Assembly (NCBI RefSeq): GCF_017744115.1
Contig: NZ_JAGHQW010000006.1
Location: 1 to 64,000 of the forward strand
Reading direction: 5' to 3'
Source: Salinisphaera sp. G21_0
GTDB taxonomy: Bacteria; Pseudomonadota; Gammaproteobacteria; Pseudomonadales; Endozoicomonadaceae
Length of the DNA: 64,000 nucleotides
Shown here: piece by piece, positions 53,680 through 63,328 of the stretch
Numbering within the stretch: position 1 is the stretch's first letter
Layout: each line of letters starts with the position of its first letter
Translations under genes and position numbers: made by a program
The notes under the pieces: model-generated
Seen by the model: only the letters and a program-made list of their open reading frames with translations
Told to the model about the DNA's origin: nothing
Databases searched by the model: none

Positions 53680-54156
53680 ATGAATATTTCAGGCAACTAT
53701 CAGGCAATGGCCCAAAGTGGAAACAATCTTCGGTACTGTCAATCCTGTCAGAATGAACGACAGGCTGTGCAAGAGTCGACCTTTAATGAATGCTCCGAAT
53801 TGGTGTGTCTGGGATGCTGTTCCTGCCTGGTATTAAAATTTGGATACGGCTGCATAGCATCTGGTTTCTGTGGTGTGCTATGTGCCGCAGCGTGCAAACC
53901 ATTGTTATTGGACCTGAGTGTTTATTTAACGGATGAGCATCTGAAAGATCGTAAGTGCCATCACACGGATAACTTGACGCCCCGGTTTAACGTTAGCGGC
54001 ACCAGTAGCGATATTACAGCTGATACTGCCAGGGCAACGGGTTCAGTTGATGACCGTCCGACTAAACAACCCCGGCCTATTACTGTTCAGCCAGAGAAAA
54101 ACTCAGACAGACATCCTCGCCCAATCGGGCGTGGCAGAAATAAACGTCGCCGGTAG
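53680..54156 (+). CDS. small Cys-rich protein, LITAF-like in layout (tentative)
   Basis: 158 residues. It has CQSC at about 23-26, then a cysteine-rich hydrophobic stretch (LVCLGCCSCLVLKFGYGCIASGF), then LLLDLSVYLTDEHLKDRKCHH. The order CxxC, membrane-dipping hydrophobic segment, then a second Cys/His cluster after a L.D..C motif recalls the LITAF/SIMPLE domain of eukaryotic endosomal proteins, but the second CxxC is replaced by CHHTD, so the match is weak. The tail is basic (RPIGRGRNKRRR). Confidence 0.45.
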   Translation: MNISGNYQAMAQSGNNLRYCQSCQNERQAVQESTFNECSELVCLGCCSCLVLKFGYGCIASGFCGVLCAAACKPLLLDLSVYLTDEHLKDRKCHHTDNLTPRFNVSGTSSDITADTARATGSVDDRPTKQPRPITVQPEKNSDRHPRPIGRGRNKRRR

Positions 54157-54241
54157 TGTTGTAATTATACTGGTCCGATACACCGTGAATATGACAACAC
54201 TTCCGTTCTTTCCGGTATTTATCAATAAAAGTATGCTGGAG

Positions 54242-55618
54242 TCATATGGCATTGCTTTTTGCTTTTTTTCTTAACCGGGCAGCAGTGATACTGCCCACAT
54301 TATCATTATCAACACCTTCATCAGCAACACGTTGCGATTCGACAAAATCAGCCCATATAGCAACGTCATGTTTATTGTACAAACAAACAGGAATTTGCCA
54401 GCAGTATTTTTTCAGACTTTCAGGTAATGGCAACTGGTCCAGAACGAAATACTGATCAGTGGCTGCATATCGTTTGATGATCGACCGGCACAAATACTTT
54501 AATGAGTAAGGGCTATCCACAATATTCTCAATGGACAGAATCTCATTAAAGTTCCTGTCGATAATGCGCAGTGGACTTTCTACAAGAAACTTTCCTGTCA
54601 GTGAGGTTACCTTGGCAATGCATTGAAACGCACTGGTTTTATCAGGTATTTGTTGAAACAGAATTCTGAGTATTTCATCCTCACCATTGAGAGCTGCGAG
54701 GTAAAATGCACGGGAGTCATAACCCATGACTGCCTTTTGCCACCCCCTGCTCAGGATGAACTCTACCTCACTGGAAAGACCACCTGCTATGACCGTCAGC
54801 AGCGGAAACCAATGATTGTGGTCAAGTGTGAAGACTTCTACCTTTTGCCGGATCAGGAATCGGAGAATATCTGTGTCTCTGGACTCATTGGCATAGTAAC
54901 AGGCGAGCTGGAAGACAGAGGTGAAGGTTTTGCAGTTCCTTGCATTGATATCAGCACCATACTCTACAAGTCGTTTCACCACCTGTTTATTCCCTTTGCG
55001 GCAGGCGGACATCAGCGGAGTTGAACCATACGTGTTGACCGCTTCAACATCTGCTCCGGCCGCCAACAGCATCTGGGTAACCTCTTCGTTGCCTACTTCA
55101 GCAGCAGCATGCAAGGGGCCGAACATCATTGAATCTGTCTTCTCTATATCTGCGCCCGCAGTCAAAAGTATCCCGGTGATTTCCGTGCAGTTCTGATCGG
55201 CAGCCGCTATCAGGGGTGTCCAGCTGGCATTGTCGGCCCGGTCCACATCAGCTTTTGCACGAATTAGCTTTCTGACATGCTCGGGCTGATTAAAATAGGC
55301 GGCTCTGGTCATTAGTGTAAATCCCTCACAATCCACTGTGTCCAAGTCACCTGTCGACAGAGCTGCATGACTTGAACAACATTGGCCTAATACACTGGAC
55401 AGTGAATCCGCTCCGTTCAGTTGCCCGTTCAGTTCAGGGGTGAGCGTTTCAGCAGGTTTCACTTTACGATTGGCCAGCCTGGGCATCGTGCCCGCTTCAA
55501 ACTGGTTGCCAGCGGTTGGCAATTGACGGGTAGTAATCTGATCTTCTGGATAGTGGTCGCTGGACAGATGGTTAGGGGCAACCGGAAGTGAACTCGATAA
55601 TCTTTCTGCTGGACCCAC
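54242..55618 (-). CDS. ankyrin-repeat protein
   Basis: 458 residues. Ankyrin repeats run from about residue 95 to 290: GFTLMTRAAYFNQPEHVRKL, SWTPLIAAADQNCTEITGIL, FGPLHAAAEVGNEEVTQMLL, GSTPLMSACRKGNKQVVKRL, and a divergent fifth and sixth. The N-terminal ~90 residues are low-complexity and the C-terminal ~130 helical. The start is GTG, chosen because GGGAGG lies four to five bases upstream. No signal peptide. Ankyrin proteins are common among symbiont and pathogen effectors; the partner is unknown. Confidence 0.85.
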   Translation of the reverse strand: MGPAERLSSSLPVAPNHLSSDHYPEDQITTRQLPTAGNQFEAGTMPRLANRKVKPAETLTPELNGQLNGADSLSSVLGQCCSSHAALSTGDLDTVDCEGFTLMTRAAYFNQPEHVRKLIRAKADVDRADNASWTPLIAAADQNCTEITGILLTAGADIEKTDSMMFGPLHAAAEVGNEEVTQMLLAAGADVEAVNTYGSTPLMSACRKGNKQVVKRLVEYGADINARNCKTFTSVFQLACYYANESRDTDILRFLIRQKVEVFTLDHNHWFPLLTVIAGGLSSEVEFILSRGWQKAVMGYDSRAFYLAALNGEDEILRILFQQIPDKTSAFQCIAKVTSLTGKFLVESPLRIIDRNFNEILSIENIVDSPYSLKYLCRSIIKRYAATDQYFVLDQLPLPESLKKYCWQIPVCLYNKHDVAIWADFVESQRVADEGVDNDNVGSITAARLRKKAKSNAI

Positions 55619-55670
55619 GCTACCTCCCGGGAAAATCAGGACAATATGACAGCATCTCTGTTAGAGAGAT

Positions 55671-55724
55671 AAACGTCATGAAAGTTCCTGATCGGGCAGC
55701 TAATCGCAATAGCTCATGACGTTT
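55671..55724. repeat. long inverted repeat upstream of the ankyrin gene
   Basis: AAACGTCATGA (55671-55681) and TCATGACGTTT (55714-55724) are a perfect 11-bp inverted repeat. Inside the 32-bp spacer, AGCTA and TAGCT form a nested hairpin. It lies about 60 bp beyond the stop of the 1141-residue gene and 53 bp upstream of the ankyrin start, so it could be a terminator, an operator or both. No U-tract follows on the minus strand. Confidence 0.5.
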
Positions 55725-55782
55725 TAGTCATGATGAAAAACTGTCCTTGCAATGCGGGGCAGACAATATACGACACTGTTTT

Positions 55783-58700
55783 TTAATTGGTGTCATTAGA
55801 TCCTTCATGAGCAACCATATTAAATGCCCTGGAGCGCAGATTGCTGGCCAGTTTGCCCTGGGCTGGATCGGGGTAACTGTTCTGAAGACGCTCCAGAACA
55901 TGCATAAGGACAATGCGTGGTACGGAGTCGAGCTTTGGCTCTAAATATTCAAGGACTGCCAGGACATTAATGCGCGTCATTGCCATCAGTGCGCGGGCAG
56001 GACCAACAGCCTGACCGATTGCCAGGTTGAGTTCATCGATCATAATGCTGGTAAGTGACCTGGCGTGGGTCGAGTCACCTGAAGCCAGCACAGGGGAATC
56101 GTAATTTAGCAGTGTTGACGGGCCAGATTCCATCGGGGTGATCAAGTCAACCACATAAATCCAGTCTTTCCTTGTATACGTTCCTTTTAAACGAAGAATG
56201 AGGTTGCAGAAGCAACAGTTTATGCCGTAGTAAACCTCATTGAAGTCGTTGGTTTTAACCGGTTCATACTCATCCGGCAAGAAGCCGCCCTCCTCCTTGG
56301 CAGCTTCCTTCAGCCAGTCATAGAGTTGATCTTTAATGCTACTGAAATCCTCTCTGTTAAGCACCAAAAGATCGGTATCCCTTGGCGTGACTGAGCGTTG
56401 AATAACACCCGGTAATATTTCGGCTGGTAACAGGTCGCTGCTGGTTGCCTGCTTAAATGCCTCGCTCCCCCAGAGTGACTGAACCTGTACCTGGTAAGCA
56501 CGGCTTCCCAAATATGCCACAGGCTTCCCGTCATGATTCAACGCCTGTACCCCCTTGGCTATTTGCTCATGAAAATAATCTCTTGCCGTGAGGGTCTTCG
56601 GAGTATCTAACCTGACAGATTTGTTATTGTTTGTGACAAAATTTGCCAGAGTATTACGGTTTTTGCTGGTTTGTTTCTTAGAGCGGCCATTATTAGTCGG
56701 GACTGGATTCGGTTTATGACTGATAGTGGTTTTGGCTAATGATAGCTCTTTAGAGATATTCAGGTCTTTTAAGCAGCCTGCTATGAAAGCAATATTTTTT
56801 TTCAATCTTTTCCTGTTACAAGCTGAAGCCTGTTCAAGCTTGGCAATAGTTGGAAACTCATTATTGAGAATGTCGACCCGTTTACTGATAACGGTAACCA
56901 GGGCATCATTCAAATGCTTAATTTGTTGCAAACTGTGGTATAAAGTAGCGTGAATTGACTCGAACATAACAATTTTCAGGCACTTGTCTTGTTCATTAAT
57001 GACGTGTTCCCTGATTTTGTTTAAGTGACTGAAAGCATCTTTGAAACTGGATTTGATGTTTTGGTTGAACCTGTGAAATTGATCAGTTTTCTCTTTAATC
57101 CCGGAAGCATTTGCTTTGATTTTTTCATTCCATTTCTCTTTTCTCATCTTTGGTGCGTGTGATGAATCACTGGTATAAATGCTGGTAAGGCAGGCTTCCA
57201 GATCACTGAATATTGAAGCGCATTCACAAATTTGCTCAATGAGCACTACGCAGTAATAACTGCACTGAGAGAACGTCAGCAATAACTCAGTGTGCGGTGA
57301 TGGTGCATGGTTTGCAAAAATATTGGTTAGCCATTCACAGGATGTTCTGTCCAGTTCTGAGATGTTGATGCCTGGATTGTATGCATCGCACTCTTTATTA
57401 ATGAGCTTTAAAATATCATGATTCTGGATCAGGGGGCGTGCCAGGAAGGGTTTCAGGCACTCAGAAAGCGGTTGCGGATTGTCATTTGTTATTCCATCCC
57501 CGGCAGTATATTGCACGATGATTTTTTTGGCCTCATCAAAGCTATTCCTGATGGTCATCTCGTGATTGTTGGTCAGAGTCTGTATTCTTTTCCTGACCAG
57601 AGGTAAACGACGGTAGAATGTGCAGTCTTTCATTGCCTCATCGGGCAATAAGTCAAGCTCATGCAACTGGTCTCCCCATCGGTTCAGAACATCCAGTGTT
57701 TTTTGCAAATACTCGGTTTTCTCTACCGGTATTAAGAGTGACTGGTTTTCAGTTTCATCCTCCTTGTGATCAATAAGGTTACTCAAGTAAATAGAAGCAG
57801 CTACAAGCCCTTTGATGAAATAATAGCTAAGGGGGTAATATCTGGATTGTCTATGCTCATTAAGTTCACTATGCCAGCTTTCGATGTTAATTCCTGCCGT
57901 ATTGTTATGTTTAAGTGCTTGAATAACCGGCTCCAGTGAATACTGGTTGTGGAAAACTATTCGAGTGGTTGCTTCACAAGCCTTTTTGGTTTCATCCCAT
58001 CGCCCTGCTATTGAAGCGGCATGTATTAAATCTGCACAGAATAGATGCTGCCCAATCGTCTGATTGGTCACGCAGACTGGTTGAAATTCGTGATCACCAG
58101 ATTCTTGCCTGTATCGATCAATTGATTGGAAAAGATAATCAGAGACGATATGCAGGATAGGCTCTTTACTCTTAAAGTCTTCCCATGCTCCTGTAGCAAT
58201 GGCAGTGAGCATATCGCTGATCCCTTCTTTTAGCATGTCAGACTCTTTCGGATTAAAGCCAGGGCGTTTCCGGGGTGGCACATGCAAAATTGAGTGGTAA
58301 TTCCTGATTTGCGGTTTTACTGGTGCCCGAAGGGCAATATTGTCTCTGATGTCAGCGCCTCTTATCAATTTCTCCACAACACAACGAACAAAGGATAAAT
58401 GGCAGGCAATATATTCACTCAGAAAGCTGATTGCTTGCTGGTCCGGGGAGTCATCCCCGGGATACCATTGGCATAGCATTTTGATGAGAACACGATACTG
58501 CATGGCCAGCCGCAGCGTTACTTCACACATGTCATCGCTCAAAAACAGCTGTTCGGAGAATTCGATATATTGACTTTTGAAAGGGAACTTTTTTTTGTTA
58601 TACCAATCAACAAGTTGGTATGCATTGTCTCTGAATACCAGATATTTATCGGCGAGACACCTGAGCGAAACCAGTCTATTGTAGATTAAGCTATGGAACT

Positions 58701-59208
58701 GGTGATGATCGGTATCAAGAAACTTTCTATTGAGGAATTCTTGCTCAAGTTCCGCACTATGGTTGGATAATACCTCCTTGAAGTTTCGGACACTCCCTAT
58801 CGTAATTCTCTGAGGGGACGACGGTATGCAGAAATCGGGAAGAGTACGCTCAACGCTGTTATCATCAGGCAGAGGCTTCATGAACACGTCGGAAACAGGG
58901 CAGGAGGCTGATGAGGGTTCCGGAAGGCTCTGGTCAGAAGCCGAGGTCAATTCAGGTGTATGGTACGTTTCATCTACTTTAATGGTCGCAGTTTGCCTTT
59001 TGGTCAGTGAAAAATCACTGGGCTGGGAGTATTCCGGGCCATTGGTTTTATCACTACTCACGAAATGAAGTTCTGGTTTGATTACAGAAGCTCCGGCTGT
59101 CGTTGGGTCTGTGTTTACCAATCCTTCTGAGCGGCGCTCAGTGGTGTATTCGTCAGGGGCAGGACGGGGAAAAGCAAACGGAGTACATGTGTTTTCGATA
59201 TTTTGCAT
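55783..59208 (-). CDS. large tandem paralogue 1 with nucleotidyltransferase-like C-terminus
   Basis: 1141 residues. The first ~130 are Ser/Pro/Thr-rich. A long all-helical region (about 140-880) follows without a known repeat. Near the C-terminus, VAYLGSRAYQ (about 899), RDTDLLVL (about 944) and WIYVVDLITP (about 1021) give the order GS ... DxD ... D expected of a polymerase-beta-like nucleotidyltransferase core, with an unusually long ~40-residue insert after GS. These are also among the residues best kept in the neighbouring paralogue. A helical tail (MAMTRINVLAVLEYLEPKLD) ends the protein. No signal peptide and no clear Shine-Dalgarno. Function unknown; NTase activity is inference. Confidence 0.55.
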   Translation of the reverse strand: MQNIENTCTPFAFPRPAPDEYTTERRSEGLVNTDPTTAGASVIKPELHFVSSDKTNGPEYSQPSDFSLTKRQTATIKVDETYHTPELTSASDQSLPEPSSASCPVSDVFMKPLPDDNSVERTLPDFCIPSSPQRITIGSVRNFKEVLSNHSAELEQEFLNRKFLDTDHHQFHSLIYNRLVSLRCLADKYLVFRDNAYQLVDWYNKKKFPFKSQYIEFSEQLFLSDDMCEVTLRLAMQYRVLIKMLCQWYPGDDSPDQQAISFLSEYIACHLSFVRCVVEKLIRGADIRDNIALRAPVKPQIRNYHSILHVPPRKRPGFNPKESDMLKEGISDMLTAIATGAWEDFKSKEPILHIVSDYLFQSIDRYRQESGDHEFQPVCVTNQTIGQHLFCADLIHAASIAGRWDETKKACEATTRIVFHNQYSLEPVIQALKHNNTAGINIESWHSELNEHRQSRYYPLSYYFIKGLVAASIYLSNLIDHKEDETENQSLLIPVEKTEYLQKTLDVLNRWGDQLHELDLLPDEAMKDCTFYRRLPLVRKRIQTLTNNHEMTIRNSFDEAKKIIVQYTAGDGITNDNPQPLSECLKPFLARPLIQNHDILKLINKECDAYNPGINISELDRTSCEWLTNIFANHAPSPHTELLLTFSQCSYYCVVLIEQICECASIFSDLEACLTSIYTSDSSHAPKMRKEKWNEKIKANASGIKEKTDQFHRFNQNIKSSFKDAFSHLNKIREHVINEQDKCLKIVMFESIHATLYHSLQQIKHLNDALVTVISKRVDILNNEFPTIAKLEQASACNRKRLKKNIAFIAGCLKDLNISKELSLAKTTISHKPNPVPTNNGRSKKQTSKNRNTLANFVTNNNKSVRLDTPKTLTARDYFHEQIAKGVQALNHDGKPVAYLGSRAYQVQVQSLWGSEAFKQATSSDLLPAEILPGVIQRSVTPRDTDLLVLNREDFSSIKDQLYDWLKEAAKEEGGFLPDEYEPVKTNDFNEVYYGINCCFCNLILRLKGTYTRKDWIYVVDLITPMESGPSTLLNYDSPVLASGDSTHARSLTSIMIDELNLAIGQAVGPARALMAMTRINVLAVLEYLEPKLDSVPRIVLMHVLERLQNSYPDPAQGKLASNLRSRAFNMVAHEGSNDTN

Positions 59209-59354
59209 AATTATTTTTAAAGAACGGCATGTAACAACTGGATATCTTTATTATTCAGACATAATTACTCTGATTTGGTTCCACATAATTAATTATGCTC
59301 AAGGAGTTGATTGCACCGGTCCTATCTATATTGATTTTTTCCTGAAACCTGTTG

Positions 59355-62300
59355 TCAAAGGACTGATATATTAAATGCCCTGGAACGCAGAGTGCTGGCC
59401 AGTTTTTCCTGGGCTGGATCGGGGTAACTGTTCTGAAGACGCTCCAGAACATGCATAAGCACAATGCGTGATACGGGATCTAGCTTTGGCTCTAGATATT
59501 CAAGGACTGCCAGGACATTAATGCGCGTCATTGCCATCAGTGAACGGGCCGGGCTAACGCTAACAGCCTGATTGATTGCCAGGTTGAGTTCATCCATCAT
59601 AATGCTGGTAAGTGGCCTTGCTTGGGTCGAGTCACCAGAAGGCAGCACGGGGGAGTCGTAAGTCAGCAGTGGTGACGGGCCTGAGTCCATCGGGGAGATC
59701 AAGTCAACCACATAAGCCCAGTCTTTCCTGAAATAACTTCCACTTAAAGAAACAATGAGGTTGCAGCAGCAACAGTTTTTGCCGTAGTAAAACTTGTTGT
59801 CATCGTTGGGAGTAATCAGTTGATATTTCCCCGGCATGTTGTCGTCTATGCCGGCGGCTTTCTTGAGACGGATACAGAGTTGCGTTTTGATTTCACTGAA
59901 TTTCTCCTGGTCAAGTACCAAAAGATCGGTATCTCTTGGCGTGACTGAGCGTGTAATAACTGTATCAGATATTTCGGCTGGTAACAGATGGCTGCCGGTT
60001 GCCAGCTCAAATGCATTATTCCCCCAAAGTGACTGAATCTGCGTCTGATAAGCACGGCTCCCCAGATAGACCACTGGCAAACCTTGATGTTGCAACGTCT
60101 GCACTTCGCTGGCTATTTGCTCTTGAAATTCAGCTCTTTTACTGAGAGTCTCCTGAGTATCTGGCCAGATAGTTATTGCTTTGGCAAAACCTGCCAGAGT
60201 ATCACTGTGATTGATGACTTGATTGTTGCGTTGACCTTTTTTAATCTGGCCTGAATTCGGTTTATGCCTGCCAGTGGTGTTGGCTAATGATAGCTCTTTA
60301 GAGTCATTCAGTTCTTTTAAGCACCTTGCTATGAAAGCAATATTTTTGTTCAATCTTTTCCCAAAACCAGCAGTAGCCTGTTCAAGGTTGGCAATAGTTG
60401 GAAACTCATTCCTGAGAATGTCGATCCGTTTACTGCTAACGTTAATCAGGGCAGAGTTCAAATGCTGAAGTTGTAACAAACTGTGGTATAAAGTAGTCTG
60501 AATTGACTCTGAAAGCACAATTTTCAGGCATTTGTCTTCCCCATTATTGCTGTGTTCTCTGATTTCTTTTAAGTGGCTGAAAGCATGGTTGAAAAAGGTT
60601 TTGAAATTTTGGTTGAACTTGTCAAATTGATCAATTTTCTCTTTAATCCCGGAAGCATTTGCTCTGATTTCATCTTTCCATTTCTCTTTGGCCATCTTAA
60701 GTGAGTGTGAAGCTTTACTTGTATGAATGCAGGTAAGGCAGGTCTCCAGATCACTGAATATTGAAGCGCATTCACAAATATGCTCAACGATCATTGCACA
60801 GTGATAACAGCAGCGGAAGAACGTTAGCAATAATTCGGTGTGCGGTGTTGGTACATCGTCTACAAAAATTTTAATCAGGCGTAGACAGGATTCTCTGTCC
60901 AGTGCTGAGATGTTAATGTTTGGATTGAATGCACCCCACGCTTTATTAATAAGCTTTAAAATATCATTATTCTGGAGAAGTATTTGTGTCAGCCGGGATT
61001 CCAGGTATTCAGGAAGCTGTTGCGGATTGTCATTGGTTATCCCATCCGAGGCGGTATGTGGCATGATGACTTTTTGGGCCTCATGAAAGCTCTTCTTGAT
61101 GGCCATCTCGTGATTGTTGGTCAGAGTCAGAACTCTCAGCCAGGCGAGAGATAAACGGCGGCGGTATTTAAAGGTTTCCCTTGCTTCACTGGCCAAAAAT
61201 CCAAGCTTCTGCAACTGGTCTGCCCATGTATCCAGAACATTCAGTATTTGTATCAGCTCTTCCGTCTTCATTACTTTTATTAACGGTGATTGTTTCTCAG
61301 AATCACTCTCCTTGTGAGCAAGAAGGGTACTCAGGTAAGTAGAAGCAGCTTCAAGTCCAAGGGTAAAATACATGTAAATGGGGTAGGGGCGGGATTGTGT
61401 GTATTCATTAAAGTCATTATGCCACTTCTCAATGTTGATTCCTGGTGTATTGTTATTATGTTTAAGGGCCTGAATAACCGGCTCCAGTGAATACTTGCCA
61501 TGGAAAACTATTCGAGTGGTTGCTTCAAAAGCCTTATCGGCTTCGTCCCATCGTCCTGCCATTAAAGCAGCATGGAATAACTCTGCACAAAATAGATGTT
61601 GCCCAATCGTCTTTTGATTAATGCAGACTGGTTGGAATTTTTTTTGATCACACCCTTCTTTCCTGTATCGATCAATTGAACTGAAAAGGTATTTAGAGGT
61701 GGTTTTCAGGATATCGTGAGGAGCTTCCCTGTTCAGGTTTTCCCATGTTCCTGTGGTAATGGCAGTGAGCATATTGCTGATCCCTTCATTCAGGGTGCCA
61801 GTTCCGTGTGGCTTTATGTCAGGGTGTTCCCGGAGGGGCGCACGCGAAACTTCGTGGAAGTTAAGTGGTTTTTCTGGTGCCCGCACGGCGATATATTTCT
61901 TGAAATCAGCGTATCTTATCAGGCCCTCCACAAGACAACAGATATATGACAAATGGCAAACAAGAGATTCACTGAGAAAGCTGATTGATTGCTGGTGCGG
62001 GTATTCAACCCCAGAGGGCCATCGACATAACATTTTGTTGAGATCACGATAGAGCTCGCCCAGCCTCAGTATTTCCTTACACATATCATCACTCAAAAAC
62101 AGCTGTCTGGACAATATGCCATAGAGACTTTTGTAAGCCATTTCTGTTTTGTTATACCATTCAACAAGTTTGTAAGAACTGTCTTTGAATGCTTGATATT
62201 TATCAGCAAGATGCTTGAGCGAAGCCAGTCTATTGCAGATTAAGCTATGGAACTGGTAACTGTCTGTGTCCAGAAACTTTCCATTGAGAAATTCCTGATC

Positions 62301-62750
62301 AAGTTCCATTTTAAAGATGGATAATTCGTCCTTGAAGTTTTGGATATCCCCGGTGGTAATTTCCAGGGGATTGGGCAGTGTCATGTCGAAATAGGGAAGA
62401 GTGCCCATAATGGTGTCATCATCATCAGTCAGAGGCTTCATGAACACGTCAGAGACAGGACAGAAGGCTGATGACTGTTCCGGCTGGCTCTGCCCGGCAG
62501 CTGAGGTCAGTTCAGGTGCATGATACGTTTTATCGACAGGACTGGTCTCCGTCTTTCTTTCACTCAGTGATAAATCACTGGGCTGAGAGTTTTCCGGGTC
62601 ATTGATGATATCACTCCCCGGGGAATGAAGTTCTGGTTTGATTGCAGAAGCCCTGGCAGTTGTTGATGTGTCCGCCAATTCTTCTGAGCCAGTGGTGTAT
62701 GCCTCAGGGGCAGGCCGGGGACAAGTAAATGTGTTTTCGGTATTGTTCAT
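59355..62750 (-). CDS. large tandem paralogue 2 with nucleotidyltransferase-like C-terminus
   Basis: 1131 residues, paralogous end to end with the gene at 55783-59208. The GSRAYQ (about 898), RDTDLLVL (about 939) and YVVDLISP (about 1014) motifs are intact. The last ~60 residues (RINVLAVLEYLEPKLDPVSR) are nearly identical to copy 1, as is the promoter-side sequence (AGACATAATTA, TTTGGTTCCA, CTCAAGGAGTTG), so the duplication unit included the regulatory region. Central helical parts have diverged more. AT-rich, no signal peptide. Role unknown. Confidence 0.55.
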   Translation of the reverse strand: MNNTENTFTCPRPAPEAYTTGSEELADTSTTARASAIKPELHSPGSDIINDPENSQPSDLSLSERKTETSPVDKTYHAPELTSAAGQSQPEQSSAFCPVSDVFMKPLTDDDDTIMGTLPYFDMTLPNPLEITTGDIQNFKDELSIFKMELDQEFLNGKFLDTDSYQFHSLICNRLASLKHLADKYQAFKDSSYKLVEWYNKTEMAYKSLYGILSRQLFLSDDMCKEILRLGELYRDLNKMLCRWPSGVEYPHQQSISFLSESLVCHLSYICCLVEGLIRYADFKKYIAVRAPEKPLNFHEVSRAPLREHPDIKPHGTGTLNEGISNMLTAITTGTWENLNREAPHDILKTTSKYLFSSIDRYRKEGCDQKKFQPVCINQKTIGQHLFCAELFHAALMAGRWDEADKAFEATTRIVFHGKYSLEPVIQALKHNNNTPGINIEKWHNDFNEYTQSRPYPIYMYFTLGLEAASTYLSTLLAHKESDSEKQSPLIKVMKTEELIQILNVLDTWADQLQKLGFLASEARETFKYRRRLSLAWLRVLTLTNNHEMAIKKSFHEAQKVIMPHTASDGITNDNPQQLPEYLESRLTQILLQNNDILKLINKAWGAFNPNINISALDRESCLRLIKIFVDDVPTPHTELLLTFFRCCYHCAMIVEHICECASIFSDLETCLTCIHTSKASHSLKMAKEKWKDEIRANASGIKEKIDQFDKFNQNFKTFFNHAFSHLKEIREHSNNGEDKCLKIVLSESIQTTLYHSLLQLQHLNSALINVSSKRIDILRNEFPTIANLEQATAGFGKRLNKNIAFIARCLKELNDSKELSLANTTGRHKPNSGQIKKGQRNNQVINHSDTLAGFAKAITIWPDTQETLSKRAEFQEQIASEVQTLQHQGLPVVYLGSRAYQTQIQSLWGNNAFELATGSHLLPAEISDTVITRSVTPRDTDLLVLDQEKFSEIKTQLCIRLKKAAGIDDNMPGKYQLITPNDDNKFYYGKNCCCCNLIVSLSGSYFRKDWAYVVDLISPMDSGPSPLLTYDSPVLPSGDSTQARPLTSIMMDELNLAINQAVSVSPARSLMAMTRINVLAVLEYLEPKLDPVSRIVLMHVLERLQNSYPDPAQEKLASTLRSRAFNISVL

Positions 62751-63172
62751 AATTATTATTAAAAGAACGTTATGTAATAATTGGATATGTTTTATTAATC
62801 AGACATAATTAATCCAATTTGGTTCCATGGAATTAATTACCCTCAAGGAGTTGGAGGCAAGTCTTTCATTTTGAACACATTCAAGAACTGATATTTGTTT
62901 TTACGTGACAACGGGTCTGCTAATTTTGGGACTTTAGTGCATAAAATTAATCTTATTAAAATTACTCTTTTTTGACGTAATTTATCAACTTTAATCAGAT
63001 ACTTTTGTAAAACCTGCTCGGTTGGTCAAAGATGATCTGTTGAGGGTTGGGGAATCAGATCTTTGTTTTTTGGCATCAAAGTTTCAATACCAATACTATT
63101 GTACAGTCTTTCTTTAGCTTCTGAGAACGAGTGCAGGCGGGTTGGTTTGTACGTGTTGCGGGTCTTGAATTG
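62751..63172. other. intergenic region upstream of large paralogue 2
   Basis: About 420 bp without a gene. The part next to the gene (62751-62856) matches the upstream region of paralogue 1. At 62847-62886 lies the ~40-bp block also found at 50953-50993. The rest is AT-rich and unassigned. Confidence 0.4.
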
Positions 63173-63296
63173 GAACCACGAAGCACACGAAGAGCACAAA
63201 GAAGAGCTTTGCTTTTCCTTTGTGCTCTTCGTGTGCTTCGTGGTTCAAAGCTTTTGCTTCTGGAATTAATAGATAAATGCTTAATGTCTACCCTAA
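63173..63296. mobile_element. truncated MITE-like hairpin element
   Basis: The hairpin core 63173-63246 (GAACCACGAAGCACACGAAG...CTTCGTGTGCTTCGTGGTTC) is followed by the right terminal repeat GCTTAATGTCTACCCTAA (63279-63296), the perfect complement of the left end of the element at 46466. No left terminal repeat is found; the sequence to the left (from about 63100) resembles the left arm of the copy at 15.7 kb. Confidence 0.7.
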
Positions 63297-63317
63297 TAAA
63301 AAGGCTTAACAAAGCCT
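63297..63317 (-). terminator. rho-independent terminator of the edge gene
   Basis: On the minus strand AGGCTT-TGTT-AAGCCT is followed by TTTTATT, 12 bases after the stop of the gene at 63329. The terminal repeat of the hairpin element abuts it directly. Confidence 0.75.
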
Positions 63318-63328
63318 GACTACATTTT

